34,831 bases of DNA from Pseudomonadota bacterium. GTDB taxonomy: Bacteria; Pseudomonadota; Alphaproteobacteria; Acetobacterales; Acetobacteraceae. Positions 32,420 through 34,831 of the stretch are shown one piece after another; positions within the stretch are counted from its first letter, which is position 1; every line of letters begins with the position of its first letter. The notes under the pieces were generated by a model. That model was not told the DNA's origin. It did no database searches and worked only from the letters and a program-made list of their open reading frames with translations. Position numbers and translations under genes: made by a program. Location of the stretch: the NCBI GenBank assembly GCA_021801465.1, contig JAJYXY010000091.1, positions 1 through 34,831 of the forward strand. Direction: 5' to 3'.

Positions 32420-33904
32420 TCAGCGCACCCCCCCTGGCCAAAGCACCACGCGCAGCGTCTGCGCAATGATCAGAAAATCAAACAAGATATTGAAATTTTT
32501 TACATAATAGAGATCGTAGCTGAGCTTCGAGCGCGCATCGTCGATCGAGGCGCCATAGGGATAATTGATCTGCGCCCAGCCGGTGAGACCCGCCTTGACG
32601 ACATGGCGCTCGTGATAGAGGGGCAATTGCTCGGCGAGCATGGCAACGAATGCCGGGCGCTCTGGGCGCGGCCCGACGAGGGACATATCGCCGATCAGAA
32701 CATTGAAGATTTGTGGCATCTCATCGATGCGGGTCCGCCGCAGAAAGGCGCCGATACGGGTGATGCGGCTATCCTTTTCCGCGGCCCACACCGCGCCCTC
32801 ACTCTCGGCATCGAGGCGCATGGTGCGCAGCTTCATAATGCGAAAGACGCGTCCGTTCCGCGTGACCCGCTCCTGGCGATAAAAAATCGGCCCACCATCA
32901 TCGAGTTTGATCGCGATCGCGGCGGCGAGCAAGAACGGCGTGAAGGCCAGCAGAAAAACGACGCTCACGCCGAGATCGAGGGCACGCTTCAAAACGCGGG
33001 TGACGAGGCCGAACTGAAAACCATCGGCGTAAAGCAGCCAGCCCAATTCGATCCGCTTGAGATCGATGCGGCGGATCTCCTTCTCGACGACGTCGAGATA
33101 TTGCTTGACCGGGAAGCCAGCGATCTTGCAGGCAAGCAGAGTATCGAGATCCATGCCGCGCCGCTCATCCGGGGCGACGATGATTTGCTCGGCGGCAAAC
33201 CGCCGCGCCGCGAGAAGCAGCCCCTGCCCGCGTGCGGCCATGATCGGCCCGGTGGCGCCATCGGCGAGACGGGGATCGACCTCGCCGAACACCGGATCGT
33301 GGGCGAAGGCGATCTCGTAATGAACGCCGCGCCCCTCCTTGCCGAGCATCCACACCAAATCCCAGGCCCGCCGCCCGGCGCCGACGATCAGCACCCGGCG
33401 GCGAAACAGGCCCCGCCGCCGCAGCGCATAAAAGACGAGTCGCGCCAGCGTTCCGCTGATCACGCCGCTGCCGAGCGCGATGGTGAATGCCACCACCTGA
33501 TCGCGCGGCACGCTGGCGGGGGCGAAAATGGCGAGGGCCACCATCGATGCGGCCGCCAAGGCGGCGCCGAAACCAACCGCGAGCGGCAAACGGGCCAAAG
33601 CTTTGCGGGTCTCGAGCATCATATCGCGGCGGTAGAGCCCGAGCGCGTAGAGCCCGCCGAGCAACGCCGCCGGATAAGCGAGCCCGACCAGCACCGCCGC
33701 GGGCATCAGTGCCGTGAAGGCGAGGCGCGCGCCGAGCCATGTCAGCGCAAGCAGCACGACATCGAAGAAAAACAGCGCAACCGCGGGGGACGGGCCAGAC
33801 ACCCGCGCCCTCTCATCCCATCCGCCAGGCTCTCCCGCCGCGGCGAGCGGCGGCGCGGCCTGGTCGTTATGCGTCTCGGCCAATCCGGTTTCGGCACTCG
33901 CCAT
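32420..33904 (-). CDS. exopolysaccharide polyprenyl-phosphate sugar transferase (WcaJ/EpsB-like)
   Basis: A 494-residue membrane enzyme that transfers a sugar-1-phosphate to undecaprenyl phosphate, the first step of an exopolysaccharide repeat unit. Four to five N-terminal membrane segments (to ~150) lead to a CoA-binding-like Rossmann region (RRVLIVGAGRRAWDLVWMLG). A further membrane helix follows, then the bacterial sugar transferase domain: DDGGPIFYRQERVTRNGRVF, IMKLRTMR, RIDEMPQIFNVLIGDMSLVG, PRPERPAFV, and GLTGWAQINYPYGAS. The pattern matches sugar transferases of exosortase/PEP-CTERM-type EPS loci. ATG 33904 is chosen; GTG 33916 is in frame. It is isolated from other EPS genes here. Confidence 0.93.
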   Translation of the reverse strand: MASAETGLAETHNDQAAPPLAAAGEPGGWDERARVSGPSPAVALFFFDVVLLALTWLGARLAFTALMPAAVLVGLAYPAALLGGLYALGLYRRDMMLETRKALARLPLAVGFGAALAAASMVALAIFAPASVPRDQVVAFTIALGSGVISGTLARLVFYALRRRGLFRRRVLIVGAGRRAWDLVWMLGKEGRGVHYEIAFAHDPVFGEVDPRLADGATGPIMAARGQGLLLAARRFAAEQIIVAPDERRGMDLDTLLACKIAGFPVKQYLDVVEKEIRRIDLKRIELGWLLYADGFQFGLVTRVLKRALDLGVSVVFLLAFTPFLLAAAIAIKLDDGGPIFYRQERVTRNGRVFRIMKLRTMRLDAESEGAVWAAEKDSRITRIGAFLRRTRIDEMPQIFNVLIGDMSLVGPRPERPAFVAMLAEQLPLYHERHVVKAGLTGWAQINYPYGASIDDARSKLSYDLYYVKNFNILFDFLIIAQTLRVVLWPGGVR

Positions 33905-33978
33905 CAGAGACCCCACCCTGTTCTCGCGTGATCGAGGTTACCCTCGAGGCCTTAACAATTTGCTGACATGGCGCGGTT

Positions 33979-34434
33979 TCACCCCGCCGCGCGGCGGGCC
34001 TGCTCCCAGAAGGCGCGATAATCATAGGTCGGGTAGAATTCCGTGCTATAGCCGCCCCAGGCGGCGCTTTCGACGACGACATTGACTTCGCGAAGCTTTT
34101 CCGGCGGCAGGCTGAGAATGACGACCTGGCCGATGCCCATCATCACATACCAGCCGACGATCTCGACCCCGGCCGGGGGGAATTTTTTGAACCAGCCGGT
34201 CTCTTTCAGGTGAGCGTTGATTTCGCCGAGCGTCTTCTTCTCGTCATGGCGCAGGAAAATCGTCAGCATGACCCGCCCGGGAGGCAAATCGCCCGGTGGC
34301 GCGCCCGGTGGCGCGGCCGGCGGTGCATCGGCGCGGGCACGATCGGGCTTGATGAAGGCCGCGAACGGCAGGCAAGCGAGCAGGCGGGCGAGGGTGCGGC
34401 GCGGCGCGGCAATTGCGGTCGGTTGGGTCATCAT
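33979..34434 (-). CDS. small secreted protein of unknown function, coupled to a C1-pathway gene
   Basis: A 151-residue protein (ATG 34434 or 34431). The signal-like N-terminus has APRRTLARLLACLPFAAFI and ends near ARA-D, followed by a Pro/Gly/Ala linker. The folded part has MLTIFLRHDEKKTLGEINAH, LKETGWFKKFPPAGVEIVGW, YVMMGIGQVVILSLPPEKLR and STEFYPTYDYRAFWEQ, a ferredoxin-like alpha/beta pattern. I believe similar proteins occur beside methylotrophy genes, but I know no function. It overlaps the stop of the upstream gene (ATGA). Confidence 0.75.
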   Translation of the reverse strand: MMTQPTAIAAPRRTLARLLACLPFAAFIKPDRARADAPPAAPPGAPPGDLPPGRVMLTIFLRHDEKKTLGEINAHLKETGWFKKFPPAGVEIVGWYVMMGIGQVVILSLPPEKLREVNVVVESAAWGGYSTEFYPTYDYRAFWEQARRAAG

Positions 34435-34831
34435 CACTCCTCCGTTTGGGACAGCAAAAGCCCGACCGCCGCCGCAGGCGCGTGGGCGGCAGCGGCGCGA
34501 TCGGCGAAAAGCGGCTGGCATCGGCGCCCGAGCCGGGCGGCGAGGCGGCGCATCAGCGCCTCCCCGACGCCCGCGGTGATCACCGGCGCCGCCGCCGGGA
34601 GCGGGCAGCGCGAGAGCACCAGGAGGGCCGCGTCATGGATCCGGCGCAGCTGCGCCTCGGCGAGAAACGCGGCGAGATCGCGCCAGGCCTCCCGGCTTGC
34701 GGTGCCGGCATCGCGCCCGAGCATGCGGGCGAGCCGGGCGATCGACGCGGCCACGGTCTTTTCCCGCCCATCGGCCGCCGGCAACTGATCATCGGCCTCG
34801 TCGAGTTCGCCGAGAATCCGGTAAAGATCGG
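34434..34831 (-). CDS. probable H4MPT-linked C1 transfer pathway protein (hydantoinase/oxoprolinase-like), C-terminal part
   Basis: The frame stays open to the window edge, so only the last ~131 residues are seen (DLYRILGELDEADDQ onward to LLLSQTEE). The end 'VITAGVGEALMRRLAARLGR' followed by 'AAAAHAPAAAVGLL' matches the C-terminal nucleotide-fold segment of hydantoinase/oxoprolinase-like proteins found in tetrahydromethanopterin formaldehyde-oxidation gene clusters. If correct, the region beyond the window may hold other methylotrophy genes. The catalytic half is not visible, so this is a moderate call. Confidence 0.55.
   Translation of the reverse strand, partial: DLYRILGELDEADDQLPAADGREKTVAASIARLARMLGRDAGTASREAWRDLAAFLAEAQLRRIHDAALLVLSRCPLPAAAPVITAGVGEALMRRLAARLGRRCQPLFADRAAAAHAPAAAVGLLLSQTEE

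Overview
The window reads as a high-G+C alphaproteobacterial chromosome, most likely Acetobacteraceae (order Rhodospirillales). Pointers are the infA-maf-RNase E/G block, the divergent tyrS/anmK pair, a prmC-DUF4167 pair, a three-gene petABC operon, a Hint-domain protein of the Acetobacteraceae type, and PHA genes with a divergent phaR. The species assignment is inference. I see no rRNA, tRNA, CRISPR array, prophage or intact insertion sequence.

Layout. 1-3197 (+): tail of an ABC ATPase, then livH-livM-pobA, each overlapping the next by 4 bases; probably uptake plus first oxidation of an aromatic acid. 3267-4277 (+): a TonB-like protein. 4314-6573: a PHA block, with a PhaC-like synthase and a small PhaE/phasin-like partner on the minus strand (long overlap) and the repressor phaR divergent. 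6759-10904 (+): an XRE regulator, then an operon of RuBisCO-like protein, cupin and GH15 glycosidase; the first two fit the methylthioadenosine-isoprenoid shunt. The GH15 gene ends inside a 13-bp minisatellite. 11017-14676 (-): polysaccharide-type ABC exporter (permease, ATPase), a small exported helical protein, prmC and a DUF4167 protein. 14743-17486 (-): a glycine-zipper lipoprotein, a BoxR/BzdR-type regulator (HTH fused to a shikimate-kinase-like domain) and tyrS. 17730-20386: anmK (+) facing otsA (-).

20787-23809: a secreted unknown (-), then infA, maf and a short RNase E/G (+). 23861-24670 (-): ygfZ. 24936-28499 (+): a 605-residue Hint protein, hslO (Hsp33) and a lipoprotein. 28607-31306 (-): the cytochrome bc1 operon with a strong terminator. 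31506-32399 (+): hemF. 32420-33904 (-): a polyprenyl-phosphate sugar transferase. 33979-34831 (-): a small secreted protein coupled to the 3' end of a probable H4MPT-linked C1-transfer gene.

The most unusual structure is a family of A+T-rich double-palindrome elements in this G+C-rich DNA. Two copies face outward as ~40-bp terminal inverted repeats of a 154-bp MITE-like unit between tyrS and anmK; two solo copies flank hslO and the bc1 operon. Three of the four copies sit 37-52 nt before a start codon and point toward the gene. Other points of interest are the ~170-nt overlap of the two PHA genes, the RLP-cupin-GH15 coupling, the BoxR-like gene coupled to tyrS, and repeats that supply stop codons at two gene ends.
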